64,000 bases of DNA from positions 120,073 through 184,072 of the forward strand of contig NZ_NWTI01000018.1 of NCBI RefSeq assembly GCF_002531575.1. The letters are read 5' to 3'. The notes under the pieces are model-generated. The model saw only the letters and a program-made list of their open reading frames with translations. It made no database searches and was not told the DNA's origin. Position 1 is the stretch's first letter, and the number at the start of each line of letters is the position of its first letter. Origin of the DNA: Bradyrhizobium sp. Y36 (GTDB taxonomy: Bacteria > Pseudomonadota > Alphaproteobacteria > Rhizobiales > Xanthobacteraceae). Below are positions 42,384 through 51,007 of the stretch, one piece after another. The translations under genes were made by a program, and so were the position numbers.

Positions 42384-43136
42384 ATGGCCGAGCGTGAGGT
42401 CGACCGTTCCGTCTCGCAGACCGTGAAGGCGCAGCTCGCGCTGCGGGACCAGATCCTGTCGGGAAGCCTGCGTCCGGGCGAGCGCATCTCCGAGCTCCAG
42501 GCGGTGGAAACCACCGGCGCCTCGCGCACCCCGGTGCGCATGGCGCTGGTGCGGCTCGAGGAAGAGGGCCTGTTGGAGGCGATCCCCTCCGGCGGCTTCA
42601 TGGTGAAGGCGTTTTCGGAGCGCGACATCTCCGATTCCATCGAGCTGCGCGGCACGCTGGAGGGCCTTGCCGCGCGCTTTGCCGCCGAGCGCGGCGTCTC
42701 CGCGCGCGAGCTCGAGCCGCTCAAGGAGTGCCTGGCCGCGATCGACGACTTGCTGAGCCAGGTGCCGATCTCGATCGAAGCCTTCTCGTCCTACGTCACG
42801 CTGAACGCACGCTTCCACGCGCTGCTGACCGAATTGTCACGCAGCCCGCCCCTGATCCGGCAGATCGACCGTGCCTCGGCGCTGCCGTTCGCATCCCCAA
42901 GCGGCTTCGTGATGGCGCAGTCGGCATTGCCGGAAGCGCAGCAGATCCTGATCATCGGCCAGGAGCACCACCGCGTCGTGATCGACGCCATCGAGAACCG
43001 CGAAGGCGCGCGCGCCGAAGCGGTCATGCGCGAGCATGCGCGGCTCGCCGTTCGCAATCTACGGCTGGCGCTGCGCAACCGCACCCATCTCGACCTCTTG
43101 CCGGCGCTCGCGCTGATCAAGACCACAACCGATTGA
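42384..43136 (+). CDS. vanR: GntR-family regulator, FCD subgroup (VanR-like)
   Basis: A 250-residue protein. The N-terminal winged helix has LRDQILSGSLRPGERISELQ and TGASRTPVRMALVRLEEEGLLEAIPSGGF. The C-terminal FCD domain (about residues 90-230) is all-helical with metal-type residues (NARFHALL, EHHRVVIDAI, EHARLAVRN). Sitting between vanA and vanB, it is almost certainly the local repressor, released by vanillate or a related acid. Candidate operators are at 41215-41302. Confidence 0.88.
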   Translation: MAEREVDRSVSQTVKAQLALRDQILSGSLRPGERISELQAVETTGASRTPVRMALVRLEEEGLLEAIPSGGFMVKAFSERDISDSIELRGTLEGLAARFAAERGVSARELEPLKECLAAIDDLLSQVPISIEAFSSYVTLNARFHALLTELSRSPPLIRQIDRASALPFASPSGFVMAQSALPEAQQILIIGQEHHRVVIDAIENREGARAEAVMREHARLAVRNLRLALRNRTHLDLLPALALIKTTTD

Positions 43137-43147
43137 GGGCAGTCGCC

Positions 43148-44128
43148 ATGCGCTTCATCGAAACCTGGATTCCGGCGACGCTCGTCTCGACGCGCGACCT
43201 TGCGCCCGGCATTCGCGAATTCCTGATCCGGCCCGATCAGTTCGATGCCGCTGCGTATCCGGTCGGCAGCCACATCAACGTCAGCGTGACCATCGACGGC
43301 CTGCCCGAGACGCGGTCCTATTCGCTGGTCGGCGAAGCCTGCGCGGCCGGCTTCAAGATCGCGGTGCGCCGCGCCGAGGATTCCCGCGGCGGTTCGCGCT
43401 ACATGTGGCAGCTCGCGCCGGGCGCGCGGCTCGACATCACCCAGCCCGCCTCGCTGCTCGCGGTCGACTGGGCGCGGGAAAGTTACTGCCTGATCGCCGG
43501 GGGGATCGGCATCACGCCGATCCTCGGCGCCGCGCAGGCGCTGGCGCGCCGCGGAGCAAGCGTTGCGCTGCATTACGCAGTGCGGTCGCGCGCTGAAGCG
43601 GCCTATCTCGACGATCTCGCCGCCATGCTCGGTGACCGCCTGGTCGTTCATGCCGGCGACGAAGGCCAGCGGCTCGATCTCGATGCGCTGTTCGCGTCGT
43701 TGCCGCAAGGCACGCTGGCCCTGTTCTGCGGCCCGATGCGCATGCTCGACGCCGCGCGCCATGCCTGGATCGGCGCCGGCCATCCGCTGCCGGATCTCCG
43801 CTATGAGACCTTCGGCTCCAGCGGCGCGCTGCCCACCGAGACGTTCCGCGTTCGCCTGAAGGGTTCGGATGTCGAACTCGAAATCCCGCGCGAGCGTTCG
43901 ATGCTGGACGTGCTCAATGCCAGCGGCTTTGAGGTGATATCCGACTGCAAGCGCGGCGAATGCGGCCTTTGCGCCATCGACGTCGTCGATGTCGACGGCG
44001 AGATCGACCATCGCGACGTGTTCTTCAGCGATCATCAGAAAGAGAGCAACCAGAAGATCTGCGCCTGCGTCTCCCGCGCACGCGGCACCATCACCGTGGA
44101 TACCCTGTTGCGCGCGGATGCGGTTTGA
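43148..44128 (+). CDS. vanB: Vanillate O-demethylase reductase subunit
   Basis: A 326-residue flavin and iron-sulfur reductase passing electrons from NADH to VanA. It has the flavin-binding TRSYSLVGEA, the nucleotide-binding LIAGGIGITPIL, and the terminal plant-type 2Fe-2S domain with SDCKRGECGLCAID and the distant Cys in KICACVS. The ATG at 43148 starts 11 nt after the vanR stop; the longer frame from 42728 is overlap with vanR. Length and domain order are those of VanB and phthalate dioxygenase reductases. Confidence 0.9.
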   Translation: MRFIETWIPATLVSTRDLAPGIREFLIRPDQFDAAAYPVGSHINVSVTIDGLPETRSYSLVGEACAAGFKIAVRRAEDSRGGSRYMWQLAPGARLDITQPASLLAVDWARESYCLIAGGIGITPILGAAQALARRGASVALHYAVRSRAEAAYLDDLAAMLGDRLVVHAGDEGQRLDLDALFASLPQGTLALFCGPMRMLDAARHAWIGAGHPLPDLRYETFGSSGALPTETFRVRLKGSDVELEIPRERSMLDVLNASGFEVISDCKRGECGLCAIDVVDVDGEIDHRDVFFSDHQKESNQKICACVSRARGTITVDTLLRADAV

Positions 44129-44182
44129 CGCCGGGAGAGGTCGCCATGCCCGGGCTAGCCCCGCGGACGACGCCGCGGGGGA

Positions 44183-46144
44183 CTACGCCGCGTAAATGGT
44201 CCGAAGCTTCTTCGGCTCCAGCAGTGCCAGAACGCCATCCGCCGACACGGGTCGGCTGATCAGATAACCCTGAACCTCGCCGCAATTGATCTGCCTGAGA
44301 TATTCGAGCTGATCGGCGGTCTCGACGCCTTCGGCGACCACGCCGATGTTGAGGTCCCGCGCCAGGCCAACCACCGATTTCACGATCGCGGCGCAGTCCG
44401 GCTGCACCAGCATGTCCCGGATGAAGGACTGGTCGACCTTGATCCGGCTGAACGGCAGCTTGCGCAAATAGGTGAGGGAGGAAAAGCCCGTCCCGAAATC
44501 GTCCAGCGCCACGGTGACGCCGAGCTGCAGCAGCGCATTCAGGACCGACTCGGCCGAGCCGTATTTCGACAGCAGCATCGATTCCGTGATCTCGATCTCG
44601 AGCCGATGGGGTGCGATCTTCGCCTCACTGAGCGCCTGCACGATGATCTGCAGGATGCCGGCGTTGTGAAACTGCGCTGCGGAGAAATTGACGGCGACCC
44701 TGATCTCGTCGGGCCACTCGGCCACCGTCGCGCAGGCGCGGCGGACGACCCATTCACCGATCTCGTGGATCAGCCCGGTCTCCTCCGCGATGGGGATGAA
44801 TTCGCTCGGCGGCACCAGTCCGCGCTCAGGATGTTGCCAGCGTAGCAGCGCCTCGAAGCCGGTGATGCGGCCTTCGTCGAGATCGAGGAACGGCTGAAAC
44901 ACGAGGAACAGCTCGTTCCGCGCGATGGCGCCTTGAAGGTCCGCCTGCAGCGCCTTGCGGTCGCGGGATGAACGGTCGTCGGCTTCCTCGAAGAAGCAGA
45001 CCGTGCCGGGCCCCGCCTTCTTGGCGCGATAGAGCGCAGCGTCGGCATTCTTCATCACGTCGAGCTGCGTGTTGCCGTCGCGCGGCGCCAGCACGATGCC
45101 GACGCTGGTCGCGCCGACGATCTGGCGGCCCTCGATCCGGAACGGCTCGTCGAAGGCGGCGACAAAGCGTTCGGCAATTTCGAGTGCATCCTCGGGCCGC
45201 GCCAGATTGGCCATCACCAGCGCGAACTCGTCGCCGCCGATACGAGCGACATGCTCGGCCGCACGCGTGCAGCGCTGCAGGCGGCTTGCGGTCTGGACCA
45301 GGAATTCGTCGCCGGCGGGATGGCCGAATTTGTCGTTGACCTCCTTGAAGCGATCGAGGTCGAGCAGCAGCACCGCGAATTCCTCGCCGGACAAGGTAAG
45401 CCGCTTCAAGGCGGCATCGAGCGTCTCGTTGAAGGCGAAGCGGTTGGGCAGGTGGGTCAGCGGATCCTGTCGCACCGTTCGCTCGGCCTCGATCTGCCGC
45501 GTCACGCGCCGCGCGAACGAGAACGCATTGACGAACACACCGCGCAGCAGCACGCTTCCGTAGACCACGACGAGGAAGGCGATCAGCAGAAAGGCCAGAT
45601 CGCCGTTCCTGCCGAGGCAGATGGCGATGCCGACGAAGATCGGGGCCGTGAATGCGATGGCGGCGATCGGAATGGTGCTGAAGGCCAGCGCACCGCCGGC
45701 CAGCATTCCCGAGCACAGGCAGGTAATGACGAGCTGGCCGCCGGTGGAGGCATCGTTGAAGAAGGCGACCGGTACGATCCCCCAGGCGGCGCCGAGCACG
45801 AAGGCATTGCGCACCAGGCGGTACATGGCGCGGCGCGAGACGAATTGCGGCTTGGTGATGCGGCGTGCCACGCGGGATTGCAAGCCGAACGCGATCGCTG
45901 AGCCGGCCACGGCGGTGGCCCAGATCGCCGCGGAGATCCTGTCCGGCGATTGCCACAAGGCGATGGCGAGCACGATGGCGTTGCAGGCATTGGCAAGCAT
46001 GATGCCGACCGAATAGCCGAGCACCAGGGACATCTGTTCGGCACGGATATGGCCGGCCATGGCCTCGTCGGGTGCAGGACCGCCAAAGGCCGACAGATCG
46101 CCGGCGAACAGCCGCGCGAAATAAGAGGTCAGTTGGGTCCGCAT
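44183..46144 (-). CDS. Membrane-bound GGDEF-EAL protein (c-di-GMP turnover)
   Basis: A 653-residue protein. The N-terminal part (about residues 30-190) has five to six hydrophobic helices. The GGDEF domain follows with DPLTHLPNRFAFNE, LDLDRFKEVNDKFGHPAGDEFL and the intact active motif GGDEF. The inhibitory I-site position reads RAAE where RxxD is usual. The EAL domain has FEALLRWQHPERG, NFSAAQFHNAG, EITES and DDFGTGFSSLTYL with KVDQSFIRD, all needed for phosphodiesterase activity. Both activities look possible. c-di-GMP often controls EPS production, but a link to the EPS locus here is inference. Start at ATG 46144 (MRTQLTSY). Confidence 0.9.
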   Translation of the reverse strand: MRTQLTSYFARLFAGDLSAFGGPAPDEAMAGHIRAEQMSLVLGYSVGIMLANACNAIVLAIALWQSPDRISAAIWATAVAGSAIAFGLQSRVARRITKPQFVSRRAMYRLVRNAFVLGAAWGIVPVAFFNDASTGGQLVITCLCSGMLAGGALAFSTIPIAAIAFTAPIFVGIAICLGRNGDLAFLLIAFLVVVYGSVLLRGVFVNAFSFARRVTRQIEAERTVRQDPLTHLPNRFAFNETLDAALKRLTLSGEEFAVLLLDLDRFKEVNDKFGHPAGDEFLVQTASRLQRCTRAAEHVARIGGDEFALVMANLARPEDALEIAERFVAAFDEPFRIEGRQIVGATSVGIVLAPRDGNTQLDVMKNADAALYRAKKAGPGTVCFFEEADDRSSRDRKALQADLQGAIARNELFLVFQPFLDLDEGRITGFEALLRWQHPERGLVPPSEFIPIAEETGLIHEIGEWVVRRACATVAEWPDEIRVAVNFSAAQFHNAGILQIIVQALSEAKIAPHRLEIEITESMLLSKYGSAESVLNALLQLGVTVALDDFGTGFSSLTYLRKLPFSRIKVDQSFIRDMLVQPDCAAIVKSVVGLARDLNIGVVAEGVETADQLEYLRQINCGEVQGYLISRPVSADGVLALLEPKKLRTIYAA

Positions 46145-46368
46145 TCCAGAGCCTAGCAGCTTGGGCCGTTCGTCCGGCGCGGAGCCGACAATTCGCTGCA
46201 AACCTTTGACGAACTATGAATTATCCTCCGCCGCGCGGGATGCGCTGGCCACTTCTGCGTGTTCAAAGGAAGGTATCGATAACAAATCGATACAAATGCG
46301 CACCGGCAGAGCAATGCGCGCCGCTGTCATGCCTTGGCCGGGCGGTGACAGCGATGTTGGAAGGCCTC

Positions 46369-46734
46369 TCACCGCCCCATCTGCTTCGGATCGTAGTAGA
46401 ACCGCTCCTCGATCAGCTTGTCGCCACGCCACGTCTGCCACGCGATTTCGTCGAGCGTCCGCGTCACCCCGTCCGCATTGGTGAAGCTGAAGGTCCAGCG
46501 GGTCGCGACGTGGTCGCCCTCGATCAGGCTCGGACCGATGCGCAAGGCCTTGATCTCCGTGGTCGCGGCCAGCACGCCGCGCTCCTTGGCGACCAGCTGC
46601 TCGCGTCCGACGGTCGGCGGCGCGTTGTTCTCATAGGTCGCCGCGTCCGGCAGATAGAATTGCTCGATCGCGCCGACGAAATCCCCATCTTCCAGGCGCT
46701 TGGCAAAAGCTTCGACGACCTCACGGCTCGGCAT
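46369..46734 (-). CDS. SnoaL-like (NTF2-fold) protein
   Basis: A 121-residue protein. It has the pattern of the SnoaL/NTF2 fold: an N-terminal helix (VVEAFAKRLEDGDFVGAIEQFYLPDA), IEGDHVATRWTFSFTNADG and DEIAWQTWRGDKLIEERFYYDP. Such proteins are small isomerases, hydrolases or ligand binders. It is divergent from the TetR gene at 46834; the 99-bp gap holds two operator-like palindromes, so it is the likely target of that regulator. Confidence 0.8.
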   Translation of the reverse strand: MPSREVVEAFAKRLEDGDFVGAIEQFYLPDAATYENNAPPTVGREQLVAKERGVLAATTEIKALRIGPSLIEGDHVATRWTFSFTNADGVTRTLDEIAWQTWRGDKLIEERFYYDPKQMGR

Positions 46735-46752
46735 GGTGCACCTCGTGGTAAA

Positions 46753-46769
46753 ACCGACTGATGGTCGGT
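46753..46769. promoter_or_regulatory. TetR-type operator, site 1
   Basis: Perfect palindrome ACCGAC - TGATG - GTCGGT. It lies between the divergent SnoaL-like and TetR genes, 19 bp before the start codon of the former. Confidence 0.7.
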
Positions 46770-46773
46770 AAAT

Positions 46774-46790
46774 ACCGACTGGTAGTCGAA
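46774..46790. promoter_or_regulatory. TetR-type operator, site 2
   Basis: Near-palindrome ACCGAC - TGGTA - GTCGaa, with the same geometry as site 1 and exactly 21 bp (two helical turns) from it. This spacing fits two repressor dimers on one DNA face. Confidence 0.6.
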
Positions 46791-46833
46791 AAGTCAACTG
46801 GCGGGCGGCGCGCGGTTGGATTAGACGAGAGCC

Positions 46834-47424
46834 ATGGCGAAACAGGCGGAGCGACGCGCAGCGACCAACGAGGCCATCCTGATGGCGGCACGCCGCCTGT
46901 TCGGGACGCAAGGCTTTGCCGCCACCACCATGGACGAGATCGCGGAGGCAGCCTCCGTCGCCAAGGGCGCGGTCTATCATCACTTCAGGACCAAGGAGGC
47001 GGTGTTCGAGGCCGTGTTCGACCAAGTCTCGCGCGACCTCGTCGTGGAGATCGACGGTGCTGCGCGCGCCGAGAAGGACGTGCTCGCCGCGATGGTCGCC
47101 GGCACCCAGCATTACTTTGCCGCGACCGCGAAGGGGCCGACCGGCCAGATCATCCTGCGCGATGGGCCGGCCGTCCTCGGCTGGGAGCGCTGGCGTGAGA
47201 TCGACGCACAGCATTTCGGCGGCAAGCTGCCGCGTGCGATCGCGACCGCCATGGATGGCGGCCTGATCGCGCGGCAGCCGGTCGAGCCGCTGGCGCGGCT
47301 GCTGCTCGGTGCGGTGACCGAGGCCGCGGTCGCCTGCGCCGGCCACGCCGATATCGCAAGGGCAGGCGCGGAATATGCCCGTGCGTTCAAGTCGCTGGTC
47401 GAGGCGCTGCGTGTCGCTGCATGA
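46834..47424 (+). CDS. TetR-family regulator
   Basis: A 196-residue protein. The N-terminal helix-turn-helix spans about residues 9-55: NEAILMAARRLFGTQGFAATTMDEIAEAASVAKGAVYHHFRTKEAVFEAVFD, a textbook TetR signature. The all-helical C-terminal domain binds an unknown ligand. It is divergent from the SnoaL-like gene, with tandem palindromes between them, so autoregulation is likely. The GMC oxidoreductase gene follows 53 nt downstream and may be in the same transcript. Confidence 0.88.
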   Translation: MAKQAERRAATNEAILMAARRLFGTQGFAATTMDEIAEAASVAKGAVYHHFRTKEAVFEAVFDQVSRDLVVEIDGAARAEKDVLAAMVAGTQHYFAATAKGPTGQIILRDGPAVLGWERWREIDAQHFGGKLPRAIATAMDGGLIARQPVEPLARLLLGAVTEAAVACAGHADIARAGAEYARAFKSLVEALRVAA

Positions 47425-47477
47425 TCGTGCTAGTTCGATACCGGAAACGCCCACGCCAACAAGAAGAACAGTAGCGC

Positions 47478-49103
47478 ATGAACGCAAATTCCTCTCTCGC
47501 GCCGTCCGATCCCGAGTTCGACTACATCATCGTCGGCGCCGGCTCTGCCGGCTGCGTGCTTGCCAATCGTCTCTCGGCGAGTGGCAAACATTCGGTGCTG
47601 CTGCTCGAGGCGGGTCCGAAGGATTCCAACACCTGGATCCACATCCCGCTCGGCTACGGAAAGCTGTTCAAGGAGAAGAGCGTCAACTGGATGTACCAGA
47701 CCGAGCCGGAGCCCGAGCTGAAGGGACGGCAGGTGTTCCAGCCGCGCGGCAAGACGCTGGGCGGATCGAGCTCGATCAACGGCCTGCTGTATGTCCGCGG
47801 CCAGCACGAGGACTACGATCGCTGGCGCCAGCTCGGCAACACCGGCTGGGGCTATGACGACGTGCTGCCTTATTTCAAGAAGGCCGAGAACCAGTCGCGC
47901 GGTGCCGATCAGTATCATGGCAGCGGCGGTCCGCTGCCGGTCTCCGACATGATCGTGACCGATCCGCTGTCAAAGGCCTTCATCGACGCCGCGGTCGAGA
48001 CCGGTCTGCCCTACAATCCTGATTTCAACGGTGCCACCCAGGAGGGCGTCGGCCTGTTTCAGACCACGACGCGCAACGGCCGGCGCGCCTCGACGTCCGT
48101 TTCCTATCTCGGCCCGGCAAGGACGCGCGGCAATCTCAAGGTCGAGACTGAGGCGCTCGGTCAGCGCGTGCTGTTCGAGGGGCGGCGCGCCGTCGGCGTC
48201 GAATACGGGCAAGGCGCAACCGTGCGCCGCGCGCGGGCGCGGCGGGAGATCGTACTGTCGAGCGGCGCCTACAACTCGCCGCAGCTGCTCCAGCTCTCCG
48301 GCGTCGGGCCCGGCGATCTCCTGCGCAAGCACGGCATCGACGTCGTGCTTGACGCGCCGGGCGTCGGCCACGATCTCCAGGACCACATGCAGGTCCGCAT
48401 CGTGATGCGCTGCTCGCAGAAGATCACGCTCAACGACACTGTCAATCATCCGCTCCGCCGCGTGCTCGCCGGCGCGCGCTATGCGCTGTTCCGAAAGGGC
48501 TGGCTGACGATCGCAGCCGGCACCGCCGGCGCGTTCTTCAAGACCAGCCCGCGGCTCGCCTCGCCCGACATCCAGGTGCATTTCCTGCCGTTCTCGACCG
48601 ACAAGATGGGCGAGAAGCTGCACGACTTCTCCGGCTTCACGGCGTCGGTGTGCCAGCTTCGTCCCGAGAGCCGCGGTTCCCTGCGCATCCGGAGTGCGGA
48701 CCCGACCGTGCCGCCGGAAATCCGCATCAACTACATGTCGACCGAGACCGACCGCACCACCAACGTCGAGGCCATCAAGATCCTGCGCAAGATCCTGAAT
48801 GCGCCAGCCATGAAGCCGTTCGTGGTCGGCGAGTATGATCCCGGGACGAAGGTATCCACGGACGCCGAGATACTGGATTATTGCCGCGACCGCGGCAGCA
48901 CCATCTACCATCCGACCTCGACCTGTCGTATGGGCAACGACGCGCTCGCGGTGGTCGATCAGCGGTTGAAAGTGCGGGGCCTCGAAGGCCTTCGCGTCGT
49001 CGACGGCTCGGTCATGCCGGATCTCGTGTCGGGAAACACCAACGCGCCGATCATCATGATCGCCGAAAAGGCCTCCGACATGATATTGGAGGATGCGGGA
49101 TGA
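47478..49103 (+). CDS. GMC-family FAD-dependent oxidoreductase (choline dehydrogenase-like)
   Basis: A 541-residue flavoenzyme. The FAD-binding loop is FDYIIVGAGSAGCVLANRL (residues about 14-32), followed by the GMC signature PRGKTLGGSSSINGLLYVRG and SSGAYNSPQLLQLSGVGP. The C-terminal block includes STIYHPTSTCRMG (catalytic His) and the second conserved residue in VSGNTNAPIIMIAEKASD. It oxidises an alcohol using FAD; choline, aryl alcohols or long-chain alcohols are all possible. It sits downstream of the TetR gene and upstream of hemC. Confidence 0.88.
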   Translation: MNANSSLAPSDPEFDYIIVGAGSAGCVLANRLSASGKHSVLLLEAGPKDSNTWIHIPLGYGKLFKEKSVNWMYQTEPEPELKGRQVFQPRGKTLGGSSSINGLLYVRGQHEDYDRWRQLGNTGWGYDDVLPYFKKAENQSRGADQYHGSGGPLPVSDMIVTDPLSKAFIDAAVETGLPYNPDFNGATQEGVGLFQTTTRNGRRASTSVSYLGPARTRGNLKVETEALGQRVLFEGRRAVGVEYGQGATVRRARARREIVLSSGAYNSPQLLQLSGVGPGDLLRKHGIDVVLDAPGVGHDLQDHMQVRIVMRCSQKITLNDTVNHPLRRVLAGARYALFRKGWLTIAAGTAGAFFKTSPRLASPDIQVHFLPFSTDKMGEKLHDFSGFTASVCQLRPESRGSLRIRSADPTVPPEIRINYMSTETDRTTNVEAIKILRKILNAPAMKPFVVGEYDPGTKVSTDAEILDYCRDRGSTIYHPTSTCRMGNDALAVVDQRLKVRGLEGLRVVDGSVMPDLVSGNTNAPIIMIAEKASDMILEDAG

Positions 49104-49129
49104 CCCGCGATTGTTGAGAGGACCAGGAC

Positions 49130-50110
49130 TTGGCTACGCGATTGAGGATCGGCACACGCAAGAGCGCGATGGCGCTGGCACAGACGGAAGAGATCGCGCG
49201 CCGCCTGACCGCCGCCGTGCCCGGTCTCGACGTCGAGATCGTCAAGTTCGACACCACCGGCGATACCGACCAGACCAGCAAGCTGCTGCCCCATGGCGGC
49301 AAGGGCGGCGCCTTCGTGGCGCAGATCCGGGCCGCCGTGCTGTCGGGCGACTTGCAGGCGGCGATGCATTCGCTGAAGGACATGCCCGGCAACGAGGACA
49401 CGCCCGGCCTCGTCATCGGCGCCACGCTGTCGCGCGATCCGCCCAGCGATGCGCTGGTGCTTCGGGACGGCGTGACATTGGAGGCGCTGCGCCGGTCCGG
49501 CGGCAGGGGGTTCAAGATCGGCACCAATGCTGTGCGCCGTGCCGCCTATGCAAGACGGCTCTTTCCCGACGTGGAGATCATCCACTTCCGCGGCGCCGCC
49601 GATACCCGCGTGCGAAAACTCGACAATGGCGAGAAGCAGAAGCTGCCGGATGGCGGCGCGGTCGGCCCGGCGGACGCGCTGATCATGGCGCGTTCCGGTC
49701 TCGACCGTGTCGGCCTCGCCAGCCGCATTGCCTACGAATTCACTCCGCTGGAGATGCTGCCGGCCGCGGGGCAGGGCATCGTCGCCGTCGAATGCGCAGC
49801 GCAGGACTGGCAGACGCGAAAAATCCTGTCATCGATCGACGATCCCGCCGCGCATGCCTCTGCCGATGCCGAGCGCGAGGTGCTGTGGGTGCTCAACGGT
49901 CACTGCAATTCGCCGGTGGCGGGCTTCTCGACCATCGCCGGCAATCAGATGTCGCTCACCGCATCCGTGCTCGACCTCTCCGGCAACACCATCATCGAAG
50001 CCTCGCGCGAAGGTCCCGCCGACCGCCCGCGCGAGCTCGGCCGTGCTGTGGGTCTGGATCTGCTGATGAAAGGCGCCGCCGAGATCATCGAGCGCAGCCG
50101 GCCGCGCTGA
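49130..50110 (+). CDS. hemC: Hydroxymethylbilane synthase (porphobilinogen deaminase)
   Basis: A 326-residue enzyme joining four porphobilinogen units into hydroxymethylbilane. It has RIGTRKSAMALAQTEEI, KFDTTGDTDQTSKLLPHGGKGGAFVAQI, MHSLKDMP, GTNAVRRAAYARRLFPDVEIIHFRGAADTRVRKL and PAAGQGIVAVE. The cofactor-binding Cys is in LNGHCNSPVAGF. The start is TTG at 49130 with AGGA nearby, since the family N-terminus begins right there. The segment GNEDTPGLVIGATLSRDPPSDALVL departs from the usual DMP-T-x-LPxGL pattern, so this may be a divergent second copy. hemD does not follow. Confidence 0.88.
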   Translation: MATRLRIGTRKSAMALAQTEEIARRLTAAVPGLDVEIVKFDTTGDTDQTSKLLPHGGKGGAFVAQIRAAVLSGDLQAAMHSLKDMPGNEDTPGLVIGATLSRDPPSDALVLRDGVTLEALRRSGGRGFKIGTNAVRRAAYARRLFPDVEIIHFRGAADTRVRKLDNGEKQKLPDGGAVGPADALIMARSGLDRVGLASRIAYEFTPLEMLPAAGQGIVAVECAAQDWQTRKILSSIDDPAAHASADAEREVLWVLNGHCNSPVAGFSTIAGNQMSLTASVLDLSGNTIIEASREGPADRPRELGRAVGLDLLMKGAAEIIERSRPR

Positions 50111-50252
50111 ACGCGTTAATTTCGGCCTAATCCGCTGCAATTTTACGCAAACTTGTCGTTATTTAGTCGAGAACCGTCTTGGTGACTTCCACTTTTCCTG
50201 TCGCCGCGACCAGCGCATAGCAATCGCGGTTTGAACGGAAAAGGCGACGACG

Positions 50253-50891
50253 ATGACTGAGAACGAGATATTCATTCTGGAAGACGATCTGACAACGCGT
50301 GCGATGCTGAGGGTCGTTCTCGAGAAAGCGGGTTATCAGCCGGTTTTCTTTGCCGATGGCGAAGCGCTGATCGCGAAGGCCCGCTATGCGTCTCCGGCTT
50401 GTATTCTTCTCGACCTGTGCTTGCCGGGAACATCGGGGCTGGACGTTCTCGGACAACTGACCAATCGAACCTATCCGGCACCCATCCTCATGGTGTCGGG
50501 GCAGGGCGATATCCCGACCGCCGTGCATGCGCTTCGGATCGGAGCGGCGGATTTTGTCGAGAAGCCTTTCAGTCCGGCAGACCTGGTTGCGCGGATCGAG
50601 TCGGCCGGCGCCGGCCTGCCTGCGCAGGCAGCGAGTCCAGTGGAATATTTCAAGCAGTCGCGAGGACTCACCAGGCGCGAATGCGAGGTCCTGGATCATC
50701 TGATTGCGGGGTCGTCGAGCAAAGTGATTGCGCGGAAGCTTGGCATCAGTCCGCGAACGATCGAGGATCACCGCTCCCGTATCCTGCAGAAGGCCGGCGT
50801 CAAGACGACCGCGCAGCTTTCGATCATGGCCTTCGAGGGGGCGCAGCCCCAGAAGGACCGGCCCGCGGCCTTTAGGCGCACCGTTCACTGA
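50253..50891 (+). CDS. FixJ/NarL-type response regulator
   Basis: A 212-residue protein. The receiver domain has IFILEDDLTTRAMLR, the phospho-acceptor Asp in CILLDLCLPGTSGLDVL, VSGQGDIPTAVHALRIGAADFVEKPF (Lys conserved). The LuxR-type helix-turn-helix (about residues 143-200) reads LTRRECEVLDHLIAGSSSKVIARKLGISPRTIEDHRSRI. The receiver wording (GDIPTAV...GAADFVEKPF) is of the FixJ class. No partner kinase lies next to it. It stands alone between hemC and hemE. Confidence 0.88.
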   Translation: MTENEIFILEDDLTTRAMLRVVLEKAGYQPVFFADGEALIAKARYASPACILLDLCLPGTSGLDVLGQLTNRTYPAPILMVSGQGDIPTAVHALRIGAADFVEKPFSPADLVARIESAGAGLPAQAASPVEYFKQSRGLTRRECEVLDHLIAGSSSKVIARKLGISPRTIEDHRSRILQKAGVKTTAQLSIMAFEGAQPQKDRPAAFRRTVH

Positions 50892-51007
50892 CGGCATGGA
50901 CGGTCGGCGGCTTTCCGCGGAACACCCCGGCCGAGGCTATCGCGCGCAGCGCCTGCCTCGATGGTCATTTCGCGTTTTCGTTTCCGCCCCGTTCGAGGCG
51001 GGGCGAA

